This document shows, piece by piece, positions 35,570 through 42,396 of a stretch of DNA of 64,000 bases (positions are counted from its first letter, which is position 1; every line of letters begins with the position of its first letter). The notes below the pieces were generated by a model, which was not told where the DNA came from, did no database searches, and worked only from the letters and a program-made list of their open reading frames with translations. The translations under genes were made by a program, and so were the position numbers. This stretch comes from Fibrisoma montanum (GTDB lineage: Bacteria; Bacteroidota; Bacteroidia; Cytophagales; Spirosomataceae), in assembly GCF_003583365.1 (NCBI RefSeq), contig NZ_QXED01000001.1:62001-126000 (forward strand), read 5' to 3'.

Positions 35570-36622
35570 ATGATATCAACTGAGACAACGCCTGTCAGGC
35601 TCACACAATACAGTCATGGGGCCGGTTGCGGTTGTAAGATCTCCCCCAAGATTCTTGATCAGATCTTGCACTCGAATGCTACGGCTTTTCAGCCGCGCTA
35701 CGAAAAACTGCTGGTCGGCAACGATTCCCGCGACGATGCGGCCGTGATGGACCTTGGCAACGGCAAAGCCATTATCAGTACCACCGATTTTTTCATGCCT
35801 ATTGTAGACGATGCGTTCGATTTTGGCCGGATTGCGTCGGCCAATGCCATCAGCGACGTCTACGCGATGGGGGGCGAACCCATCATGGCCATCGCCATTC
35901 TGGGCTGGCCAATCGACAAACTGCCGCCCGACGTAGCGGGGCAGGTCCTGGAAGGCAGTCGGGCCATCTGCCTGGAAGCCGGCATTCCGCTGGCCGGTGG
36001 TCACAGTATCGACTCGCCGGAACCGATTTTTGGTCTGGCCGTAACGGGCAAAGTCCGGCTCGACCATCTCAAACAGAATAACACCGCCACCGAAGGCTGT
36101 CAGCTTTATCTGACCAAGCCGCTCGGTGTTGGTATCCTGACCACCGCGCAGAAAAAAGGGATTCTGAAGCCCGAACACGCTGATCTGGCCCCGGCGCAGA
36201 TGGCCCGGCTCAACAGCTTCGGCGCGGTACTCGGTCGCCTGCCCTACGTCAGGGCCCTGACCGACGTAACGGGTTTTGGGCTGCTGGGCCACCTGACCGA
36301 AATGGCTGAGGGCAGCGGCCTTAGCGCCGTCATCGACTTTGACGCCGTTCCCAAACTGCCGGTCATAGAGGACTATCTGGCACAGAAAAGCTTCCCCGGC
36401 GGTACGGTCCGGAATTGGGACAGCTACGGGCATAAAATTGCCGAACTGACCGAAACCCAGCGGTACGTGCTCGCCGACCCGCAGACATCGGGTGGTCTGC
36501 TCATCGCTGTCGATCCAGCCAGTACGACCGAATTTGAGCGCGTCGCGGTCGAAAACGACTTATCCCTGCAACCCTTCGGCGAACTGGTCGCAAAACGCGA
36601 CAGAGTAGTGTATGTAAATTGA
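35570..36622 (+). CDS. selD: Selenide, water dikinase
   Basis: Makes selenophosphate from selenide and ATP. The protein has 350 residues. The glycine-rich N-terminal loop is [10 protein letters not shown], so the catalytic residues are C20 and K23, equivalent to C17 and K20 of E. coli; it is the cysteine form with no in-frame TGA. The ATP-binding AIRS domains follow ([43 protein letters not shown]). The ATG at 35570 puts the active loop at the usual distance. Neither SelA/SelB nor the tRNA 2-selenouridine synthase is in the window, so the downstream use of selenophosphate is unknown. Confidence 0.95.
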   Translation: MISTETTPVRLTQYSHGAGCGCKISPKILDQILHSNATAFQPRYEKLLVGNDSRDDAAVMDLGNGKAIISTTDFFMPIVDDAFDFGRIASANAISDVYAMGGEPIMAIAILGWPIDKLPPDVAGQVLEGSRAICLEAGIPLAGGHSIDSPEPIFGLAVTGKVRLDHLKQNNTATEGCQLYLTKPLGVGILTTAQKKGILKPEHADLAPAQMARLNSFGAVLGRLPYVRALTDVTGFGLLGHLTEMAEGSGLSAVIDFDAVPKLPVIEDYLAQKSFPGGTVRNWDSYGHKIAELTETQRYVLADPQTSGGLLIAVDPASTTEFERVAVENDLSLQPFGELVAKRDRVVYVN

Positions 36623-36714
36623 TAGTCAATACAGAGGGTGCGAAGGGGATGCTGCGAACGCAAAAAAACTCGGCGACCTTTGCGCATTCCCTGCGTCTTT
36701 GCGGTTAAACAAAA

Positions 36715-37482
36715 ATGAAACTTTACCACCGTCTGGTCGGCGACACCGGCCCTGCTATTCTTATCCTTCACGGCGTTTTTGGTTCCTCAGACAACTGGCT
36801 GACCGTCAGCAAAACCATAGCGGCTCAGGGATACCGTGTTTTCATGCTCGATCAGCGTAACCACGGTCAGTCGCCCCATAGCGATGATTTCAGTTACCTG
36901 CACATGGCCGACGATCTGCGCGAATTCATTACGGATCATGCCATTGAGCAGCCCATTCTAATTGGCCATTCCATGGGGGGAAAAACGGTGATGCAGTACG
37001 CTATGCTGTATCCCGGTACGTTTCAGAAACTGGTTGTGGTCGATATTGCCCCTAAATTCTATCCGGTCCATCATGCCGAACTCGTCCGGGGCTTGAAAGC
37101 CATCGACTTGCTGGGTATCACCAGCCGAAACGATGCCGATGCCGTTCTGAGTCAGTACGAGCCCTCGCTGCCTGTTCGTCAGTTTTTGCTGAAAAACCTG
37201 TACCGCAATCAGCAGGGACAATTCGACTGGCGATTGAACCTGCCGGTTATCGAGCGTGAACTGCATGGCATCGGTGAAGAACTGACAAATCCTCAGATCG
37301 TTGAAGCGCCGACGCTGTTTATCCGTGGCCGGAAATCGCCGTACATCCTGGATGAGGACATTCCAACCATCCGGCGAATCTTCCCTAACGTTGTTGTGGA
37401 AACCATCGAAGACGCCGGACACTGGGTACAGGCCGAAAAGCCGGATGAATTTGTAGATGCACTGATGAAATTCATTTCTTAA
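36715..37482 (+). CDS. Alpha/beta-fold hydrolase, YbfF-like
   Basis: Cytoplasmic esterase-type hydrolase of 255 residues. The catalytic triad can be placed: nucleophile S86 in GHSMGG, histidine H236 in AGHW, and an acid late in the protein. LHGVFGSSDNW and DQRNHGQSPH are strong YbfF-like markers. The substrate is unknown; relatives hydrolyse short and medium acyl esters or acyl-CoA. The stop codon lies in the left arm of a perfect 30-bp inverted repeat, and the next gene starts 6 bp after the right arm. Confidence 0.9.
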   Translation: MKLYHRLVGDTGPAILILHGVFGSSDNWLTVSKTIAAQGYRVFMLDQRNHGQSPHSDDFSYLHMADDLREFITDHAIEQPILIGHSMGGKTVMQYAMLYPGTFQKLVVVDIAPKFYPVHHAELVRGLKAIDLLGITSRNDADAVLSQYEPSLPVRQFLLKNLYRNQQGQFDWRLNLPVIERELHGIGEELTNPQIVEAPTLFIRGRKSPYILDEDIPTIRRIFPNVVVETIEDAGHWVQAEKPDEFVDALMKFIS

Positions 37483-37560
37483 ACGCAGAGAAGCAGAGAT
37501 AACGCAGAGCACACAGAGTTACTTTGCGCGCTCTGCGTTATCTCTGCTTCTCTGCGTTTA
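37480..37560. repeat. ACGCAGAG-type inverted repeat, 30-bp perfect arms
   Basis: 37480-37509 is perfectly complementary to 37531-37560; the loop is 21 bases. The arm itself consists of tandem (A)ACGCAGAG/AAGCAGAG units. It spans from the hydrolase stop codon to 6 bp before the methyltransferase start and has no trailing T tract. Confidence 0.95.
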
Positions 37561-37566
37561 CATCCT

Positions 37567-38268
37567 ATGCCGACGCTCTATCTAATTCCTACTACCCTCG
37601 CCGACGACACGGCCGAACAGGTATTACCCGCCCAGGTCAGGGAGGTGATCAGCCAGACCGATGCCTACTTCGTCGAGAACCTCCGAACGGCCCGGCGCTT
37701 CATCAGCGGTCTGAAAACCGGCCGCGTAATTGACGAAACGCTCTTTTACGACCTGGATAAGGATACGCCGGAAGCCGAAACCCGGCAGCAGTTGCAGGAA
37801 CTGGCCAAGCAGCAGCGTAACGCGGGCGTTTTGTCCGAAGCCGGTTGCCCGGGTGTGGCCGATCCGGGAGCCGTAGCGGTGGCTATTGCTCATAAACTGG
37901 GGTGGTCAGTGATGCCGCTCGTCGGGCCCTCGTCAATTCTGCTGGCCCTGATGGCGTCGGGGCTGAGTGGTCAGTCGTTCGTGTTTCATGGCTACCTGCC
38001 CATCGACCGGCACGACCGGTCGCGGGCGCTCAGGTTCCTCGACAAAGAAGCGCATCAGCGACGGCAAACCCAGATTTTCATGGAAACGCCCTACCGCAAC
38101 AACGCCCTGTTTGCCGATATACTGGCCAATTGCCAGCCCGACACGCGCCTGTGCGTAGCCTGCAACCTGACGGCCCCCGACGCTTTTGTTCGAACGCTGA
38201 CGATTCGTGACTGGAAAAGTCAGACGCCCGATCTACACAAAAAACCGACGGTGTTTCTACTTTTGTGA
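37567..38268 (+). CDS. RsmI-like SAM-dependent methyltransferase (short form)
   Basis: Member of the tetrapyrrole-methylase-fold family related to RsmI, which 2'-O-methylates C1402 of 16S rRNA. The protein has 233 residues, while RsmI has about 286: it ends after the catalytic fold and lacks the C-terminal extension. LSEAGCPGVADPGA corresponds to the RsmI SAM-binding loop, and MPLVGPSSILLALMASGL and FHGYLP are further family markers. Target RNA or small molecule unknown. It overlaps nothing and runs into the MBL hydrolase with a 2-base gap. Confidence 0.85.
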   Translation: MPTLYLIPTTLADDTAEQVLPAQVREVISQTDAYFVENLRTARRFISGLKTGRVIDETLFYDLDKDTPEAETRQQLQELAKQQRNAGVLSEAGCPGVADPGAVAVAIAHKLGWSVMPLVGPSSILLALMASGLSGQSFVFHGYLPIDRHDRSRALRFLDKEAHQRRQTQIFMETPYRNNALFADILANCQPDTRLCVACNLTAPDAFVRTLTIRDWKSQTPDLHKKPTVFLLL

Positions 38269-38270
38269 CA

Positions 38271-38909
38271 ATGATCCAGGTCTTCGAATTTTCTCCGTTC
38301 AGCGAAAACACCTACGTAGTAGCCGACGATACAACCGGTGAAGCCGTTGTGATCGATCCCGGCTGCTACGATCAGTCCGAAAAAGAAACGCTGAGCCGCT
38401 TCATCGACGAGCGAAAACTAACGGTCAAATACCTGCTGCTCACCCATGCGCACCTCGACCATGTGTTCGGCTGCGCCTACGTGAAGCGTAAGTACGGTGT
38501 CAAGCTTTACCTACACGAGCAGGATATGGTCATTTATAACGACGTACCGACGCGCTGCACGCTCTACGGTCTGCGGGGTTATGAACCGACCGACGTTGAC
38601 GCGTTCATAAAGGCCGGCGATCAGTTTACGTTCGGGAACATAACCCTGGATGTAGTTTTTGTACCCGGCCACGCGCCCGGCCACGTTGCGTTTATCAACC
38701 ACGCCGAGCGGTACGTGATTGGTGGCGACACTTTGTTTCAGGGCAGCGTCGGCCGAACGGATTTTCCTTATTCAAATCACACCGACCTGATGAACAGCAT
38801 CCGGACCCAGTTGTATACCCTTCCCGACGATTACACGGTTTACCCCGGCCATATGGAACCAACTACCATCGGACGCGAGAAACAGACGAACCCGTTTGTG
38901 CGGGCATGA
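38271..38909 (+). CDS. MBL-fold metallo-hydrolase (glyoxalase II-like)
   Basis: Di-zinc hydrolase of 212 residues. The metal motif THAHLDH contains H59, H61, D63 and H64, and further ligands are in PGHAPGH, GGDTLF and YPGHMEP. The family hydrolyses thioesters such as S-lactoylglutathione or related substrates; the thiol partner here is unknown. The ATG at 38271 lies 2 bp after the preceding stop; an upstream GTG overlapping that stop is possible but less likely. Its stop overlaps the start of pssA (ATGA), indicating translational coupling. Confidence 0.92.
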   Translation: MIQVFEFSPFSENTYVVADDTTGEAVVIDPGCYDQSEKETLSRFIDERKLTVKYLLLTHAHLDHVFGCAYVKRKYGVKLYLHEQDMVIYNDVPTRCTLYGLRGYEPTDVDAFIKAGDQFTFGNITLDVVFVPGHAPGHVAFINHAERYVIGGDTLFQGSVGRTDFPYSNHTDLMNSIRTQLYTLPDDYTVYPGHMEPTTIGREKQTNPFVRA

Positions 38910-39607
38910 GATCACTGCTCAAACACCTGCCCAACGCCATGACCTGCGGCAACCTGCTCTGCGGTTGCATCGGTCTGGTTATGGCCATGCGTGGCTACCT
39001 CGACGTAGCAGCCTGGCTGATTCTGCTGGCCGGAGCGCTCGATTTCGGCGATGGGTTCGTAGCCCGTATGCTGAACGTATCGGGGCCGTTCGGCAAAGAA
39101 CTCGACTCACTGGCCGACGTCGTTACGTTTGGTGTGCTGCCCGCTACAATCGTCTTTCAACTGATGTGGTTCGAAGGGCTGGGCAGCATCTCCTACCTGG
39201 CTTTTCTGATCGCTGTGCTGTCGGCGCTTCGGCTGGCTAACTTCAACATCGACACCCGTCAGTCCGACCAGTTTATTGGCGTTCCCACCCCGGCCAACTC
39301 GATCTTTATAGCCGCGTTTCCGCTGATGAGCCGCTACCAGCCGACCCTGGATGCCTACTGGAAAAACGACATTATCTTGGGCATGATCGTGGGATTTTCG
39401 TTTCTGCTCGTAGCCGAATTACCCCTGCTGGCCTTTAAATTCAAGTCGTTTGGCTGGCGCGACAATCAGGTAAAATACATTTTTTTGATTGTGTCAGTGC
39501 TGCTCCTGCTATTTTTGCAGTACGCAGCCATTCCGCTGATCGTAATATTGTACATCATATTTTCTGTCATATTTAATGAACGAAAGAGCGAACGAGTGCG
39601 AGAATGA
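38906..39607 (+). CDS. pssA: CDP-diacylglycerol--serine O-phosphatidyltransferase
   Basis: Membrane enzyme making phosphatidylserine, the precursor of phosphatidylethanolamine. The protein has 233 residues and about six to seven helices. The CDP-alcohol phosphatidyltransferase motif is complete: D49-G50, A53-R54, G60, D67 and D71 with correct spacing. The next cytoplasmic gene region begins with PurS. The last codons (NERKSERVRE) are encoded by the left arm of an inverted repeat that continues past the stop, so the C-terminal tail is shaped by the repeat rather than by the enzyme family. Coupled to the MBL hydrolase by a 4-base overlap. Confidence 0.94.
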   Translation: MRSLLKHLPNAMTCGNLLCGCIGLVMAMRGYLDVAAWLILLAGALDFGDGFVARMLNVSGPFGKELDSLADVVTFGVLPATIVFQLMWFEGLGSISYLAFLIAVLSALRLANFNIDTRQSDQFIGVPTPANSIFIAAFPLMSRYQPTLDAYWKNDIILGMIVGFSFLLVAELPLLAFKFKSFGWRDNQVKYIFLIVSVLLLLFLQYAAIPLIVILYIIFSVIFNERKSERVRE

Positions 39608-39633
39608 TGGTAACGGTTACTATTCGCTCTTTC
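39582..39633. repeat. Inverted repeat spanning the 3' end of pssA
   Basis: The 11-bp arm 39582-39592 (within pssA) is perfectly complementary to 39623-39633 downstream of its stop; flanking bases continue with similar CGAACGAGTGCGAGAATG versus CATTCTCTCTTTCG words. It probably acts as a terminator or 3' stabiliser. Confidence 0.7.
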
Positions 39634-39661
39634 ACCCATTCTCTCTTTCGCTTTTCACCTC

Positions 39662-39913
39662 ATGAAATACATCGCTGAAATTGACATCATGCCCCAGAAA
39701 GAGATTCTGGACCCGCAGGGTAAGGCCGTTAAACTTGGCTTGCATAACCTTCACATGGACACGATCGATAACGTTCGGATCGGCAAGCACATCCGGCTGG
39801 AGGTAGAAGCCGACAGCGAAGCCCAGGCCCGCGAAACGGTCGATTCGGCCTGCCGTCAGTTGCTGGCGAACCTCATCATGGAGGAATACGCATTTTCACT
39901 GCACACGGCCTGA
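39662..39913 (+). CDS. purS: Phosphoribosylformylglycinamidine synthase subunit PurS
   Basis: Small subunit of the multi-part FGAM synthase of purine synthesis, working with PurL and PurQ. The protein has 83 residues, the usual length. KEILDPQGKAV, LGLHNLHMDTIDNVRIGKHIRLEV and a C-terminal LLANLIMEEYAF segment are the family pattern. The partners purL and purQ are not in the window. It follows pssA after a short inverted repeat. Confidence 0.93.
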   Translation: MKYIAEIDIMPQKEILDPQGKAVKLGLHNLHMDTIDNVRIGKHIRLEVEADSEAQARETVDSACRQLLANLIMEEYAFSLHTA

Positions 39914-40007
39914 TTGTCTTTTTTTATTGTTCGCAGGACAGTCGACGTGAGTTATACAAAACCAGCCGAAAAAAGTGCTATTTTGCCGACTGTTTTGACT
40001 TCATCCA

Positions 40008-41015
40008 ATGGAGAAAATCTATTCAGCCATTACTGGGCTGGGCTTCTACGTACCCGAAACCGTCGTCACCAACGACGACCTTACCCAGTATATGGAAACC
40101 TCCGACACCTGGATTCGGGAACGGACCGGCATTCAGCAACGGCGCTTTTTTACCTACGGCAAGGATACGAACGCCAGTATGGCCTCCGCAGCATCGCGTA
40201 TGGCCCTCGAACGGGCGGGTGTAGACGCCGGTCAGGTCGACCTCATTGTTTACGCCACCATCACACCCGATTATTATTTCCCCGGCTCGGCATTTCTGAT
40301 GCAGCGTGAACTGGGGCTCGAAGGGATCGGTGTTATCGACATCCGCAACCAGTGCTCTGGGTTTGTTTACGCGCTGTCCATCGCCGACCAGTTCATTAAA
40401 ACCGGCATGTACCGCACCATTCTGGTGGTGGGTTCGGAAGTGCAGTCATCGCTGCTCAACAAAAGTACCGAAGGCCGTAATGTAGCCGTTATTTTCGGCG
40501 ATGGTGCCGGTGCCGCCGTATTGCAGGCCACTACCGATCCCGAGCACCGTGTGCTGTCGACTCACCTGCACGCCGACGGACGCTACGCCGAAGATCTGTA
40601 CGTAAAAGACCCCGGCAGCAGCCGCGACGGCCGGTGGATTTCGGAAGATACCCTTGCTCAGGGCGATTACAACGTGACGATGAACGGCAACGCTGTGTTC
40701 AAACACGCCGTGGTGCGGTTCATGGAAGTCATCAACGAAAGCCTGAACGCCAATGGCTACCAACCCGACGATCTGGCGCTGCTGGTGCCCCACCAGGCTA
40801 ACATCCGCATCTCGGAGTACGTACGACAGCAGATGAATCTGCCGGAAGAAAAAGTGTTCAACAACATTCAGTACTACGGCAATACGACCGCGGCTTCCAT
40901 TCCTATTGCCATGACCGAAGCGTTTGAGCAGGGCCGTATCAAACCCGGCGACTTAGTCTGTCTGGCCGCTTTCGGCAGCGGCTTTACCTGGGCCTCCGCA
41001 TTGATAAAGTGGTAG
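40008..41015 (+). CDS. fabH: Beta-ketoacyl-ACP synthase III
   Basis: Condenses acyl-CoA with malonyl-ACP to start fatty acid synthesis. The protein has 335 residues. The catalytic triad C116 (NQCSGF), H262 (VPHQANIR) and N292 (YYGNTTAAS) is complete and correctly spaced. Bacteroidota usually make iso-branched fatty acids, so the preferred primer is probably a branched-chain acyl-CoA (inference). A possible -7 box (TATTTTG, one base short of consensus) lies about 25 bp upstream. The stop is followed by a GA-rich inverted repeat. Confidence 0.94.
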   Translation: MEKIYSAITGLGFYVPETVVTNDDLTQYMETSDTWIRERTGIQQRRFFTYGKDTNASMASAASRMALERAGVDAGQVDLIVYATITPDYYFPGSAFLMQRELGLEGIGVIDIRNQCSGFVYALSIADQFIKTGMYRTILVVGSEVQSSLLNKSTEGRNVAVIFGDGAGAAVLQATTDPEHRVLSTHLHADGRYAEDLYVKDPGSSRDGRWISEDTLAQGDYNVTMNGNAVFKHAVVRFMEVINESLNANGYQPDDLALLVPHQANIRISEYVRQQMNLPEEKVFNNIQYYGNTTAASIPIAMTEAFEQGRIKPGDLVCLAAFGSGFTWASALIKW

Positions 41016-41076
41016 GAAAGGAGAAAGGGAGGAGAGCAGAAAATCCTTTCTTTCTCTCCTCCCTTTCTCCTTTCCT
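41014..41076. repeat. GA-rich inverted repeat, 23-bp perfect arms
   Basis: 41014-41036 is perfectly complementary to 41054-41076, loop 17 bases. It begins inside the fabH stop codon and reaches to 10 bp before the end of the convergent CoA-binding gene. It shares words with the repeats at 10605-10688 and 52220-52297. Confidence 0.93.
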
Positions 41077-41086
41077 CCTCTTTTCC

Positions 41087-41446
41087 TCAATACGTCCCGA
41101 TGGACAGCATCACGAGCGTGCAGGCCTCGATGGGTTCGATGCCGGCCTGCTGAAGGTCGTGCTCCAGTTCGGGATTCTCGGTGCCGGGGTTGAAAATAAC
41201 CCGGCGGGGTTTCAGTTGCTTGAGGTATTCACCCAGACCTTGCTGGTTGCGAGGCCCGACATATAAAGTCACCGTATCAACATCGTTCAGCGGAGGCTGG
41301 CCCGTCTGGATGGGTAGTCCCTGAATCTGCCCGGCCCGTAAACCAACCAGCTCTACCTCGTGGCCATACCCAAGCAGACTACGTGCCGCCCGGTTGGCGT
41401 AACGATCCGGGTTTTCGCTGGCTCCTATCACTACTGTTTTTTTCAT
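41087..41446 (-). CDS. CoA-binding domain protein
   Basis: Small cytoplasmic protein of 119 residues made of a single CoA_binding_2 Rossmann-like domain: an N-terminal KKTVVIGASENPDRYANRAARSLL segment and PRRVIFNPGTENPELEHDLQQAGIE near the C-terminus. Such proteins bind CoA or a nucleotide; their function is unknown. The ATG at 41446 is preferred over one nine codons upstream because the domain starts immediately after it. It is convergent to fabH and divergent from the NUMOD4 gene. Confidence 0.85.
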   Translation of the reverse strand: MKKTVVIGASENPDRYANRAARSLLGYGHEVELVGLRAGQIQGLPIQTGQPPLNDVDTVTLYVGPRNQQGLGEYLKQLKPRRVIFNPGTENPELEHDLQQAGIEPIEACTLVMLSIGTY

Positions 41447-41652
41447 TCCGTATGCGTGCTTTTGTGCGGTCATTCCTGACCACAGCTTCTGTACGTCATC
41501 AACGTATAGACGACCAATCTGGTTTAAAACCTATTGAACTTGTCTAATCTTTGATTATTTTTCATCGCTTTTTGAAAAATTAACGTATGAAGCATGCAGG
41601 TATATACGTTGCCTGATCTTCAAAAACTACTGACAATCAGTTATTTTTTATT

Positions 41653-41670
41653 AAAAGTTAATTAACTTTT
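41653..41670. promoter_or_regulatory. 18-bp perfect palindrome, candidate operator
   Basis: AAAAGTTAATTAACTTTT is its own reverse complement and ends 6 bp before the -7 box candidate at 41677, that is, within the promoter of the NUMOD4/HNH gene. A dimeric regulator could bind here; the encoded protein itself has a C-terminal helix-turn-helix-like segment. Confidence 0.5.
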
Positions 41671-41676
41671 TTGTTT

Positions 41677-41684
41677 TACATTTG
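41677..41684 (+). promoter_or_regulatory. Candidate -7 box for the NUMOD4/HNH gene
   Basis: TACATTTG matches TAnnTTTG exactly and lies 64 bp before the ATG, within an AT-rich region. A clear TTTG -33 element at the usual distance is not visible. Confidence 0.45.
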
Positions 41685-41748
41685 TTAAACAATAGTTAGA
41701 CAATCATTCGGTGCTATACTGTACCGGGGCACACAACCACAACCAGTA

Positions 41749-42321
41749 ATGAGCGACAAGAAAAGCCAAAGTTTCTGGAACGAGAAGTGGGTGCCAATCG
41801 TCTTCGACGGCGTTGAGAACCCACCTCGCTATGACGTGTCGAATTATGGGCGGGTACGTAGTTTCCAGGCTGGTGCAGAGGGTACGGTCATTAAAGGGTC
41901 CGTTATTCAAGGGTATCGGTCGCTGAACATTCGTTCGGGAGGAAAGACATTTAACCGCTACGTGCACAAATTAGTAGCCGAGCATTTCGTTGAACGCGGA
42001 GTGCCCGAACAAACGTTCGTGATCCATCTTGATCACGATAAGCAAAATAACCACTATCAGAACCTGCGGTGGGTTACAAAGGACGAAATGATTGATCACA
42101 ACCGGGAAAATCCGAATTTGAAAAATCGGGCCACTCCCCGGCGCACCCGTAACTACAAGCTTACGGAAAGCAAGGTGAAGATCATCAAGAAACTACTACG
42201 TAACGACAAGAATCGGTTAAAGATGATTGCCAAGCAATTTGGCATTACGCACACCCAACTAAACCGCATTCGGTCCGGTGAAAACTGGAAACACGTAACG
42301 ATCGACGACGATATGGCCTAA
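41749..42321 (+). CDS. NUMOD4/HNH-type protein with C-terminal HTH-like segment
   Basis: Basic protein of 190 residues. Residues 13-40 (EKWVPI ... YDVSNYGRVRS) form a NUMOD4 motif, the DNA-binding module of phage and intron homing endonucleases. The HNH-like core follows: VHKLVAEHF, then HLDHDKQNNHYQNLRW around residues 93-108. Residues 137-185 (LTESKVKIIKKLL ... IAKQFGITHTQLNRIRSGENW) look like a helix-turn-helix of the kind that follows these nucleases. No intron, intein or phage genes surround it. It has its own promoter candidate, a palindromic operator candidate and a terminator, so it is an independent gene and may be domesticated. Confidence 0.85.
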   Translation: MSDKKSQSFWNEKWVPIVFDGVENPPRYDVSNYGRVRSFQAGAEGTVIKGSVIQGYRSLNIRSGGKTFNRYVHKLVAEHFVERGVPEQTFVIHLDHDKQNNHYQNLRWVTKDEMIDHNRENPNLKNRATPRRTRNYKLTESKVKIIKKLLRNDKNRLKMIAKQFGITHTQLNRIRSGENWKHVTIDDDMA

Positions 42322-42349
42322 AAACCACCTATCGGACCTTTACGACCTT

Positions 42350-42381
42350 GCCGCTTGGATTCGTTCTGAGCGGCTTTTTTT
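42350..42381 (+). terminator. Terminator of the NUMOD4/HNH gene
   Basis: GCCGCT (42350-42355) pairs with AGCGGC (42369-42374) and is followed by a run of seven T. It lies between this gene and the convergent histidine kinase. Confidence 0.75.
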
Positions 42382-42396
42382 GTGCATCATCCTGAA

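Noticed and set aside
35576-36433. Open frame of about 285 codons on the minus strand
   Set aside because: Antisense to selD, which is supported by its complete active-site motif.
35570-36622. SelD containing selenocysteine
   Set aside because: The active position is encoded by a Cys codon (C20) and the frame has no internal TGA.
36623-36714. Possible half of an ACGCAGAG-type repeat between selD and the hydrolase
   Set aside because: Only a half-site (CCCTGCGTCTTTGCGG) resembles the family and no convincing complementary arm was found.
41749-42321. Part of an intron- or phage-encoded homing system
   Set aside because: No interrupted gene, intein or phage gene is nearby; the gene has its own promoter candidate and terminator.
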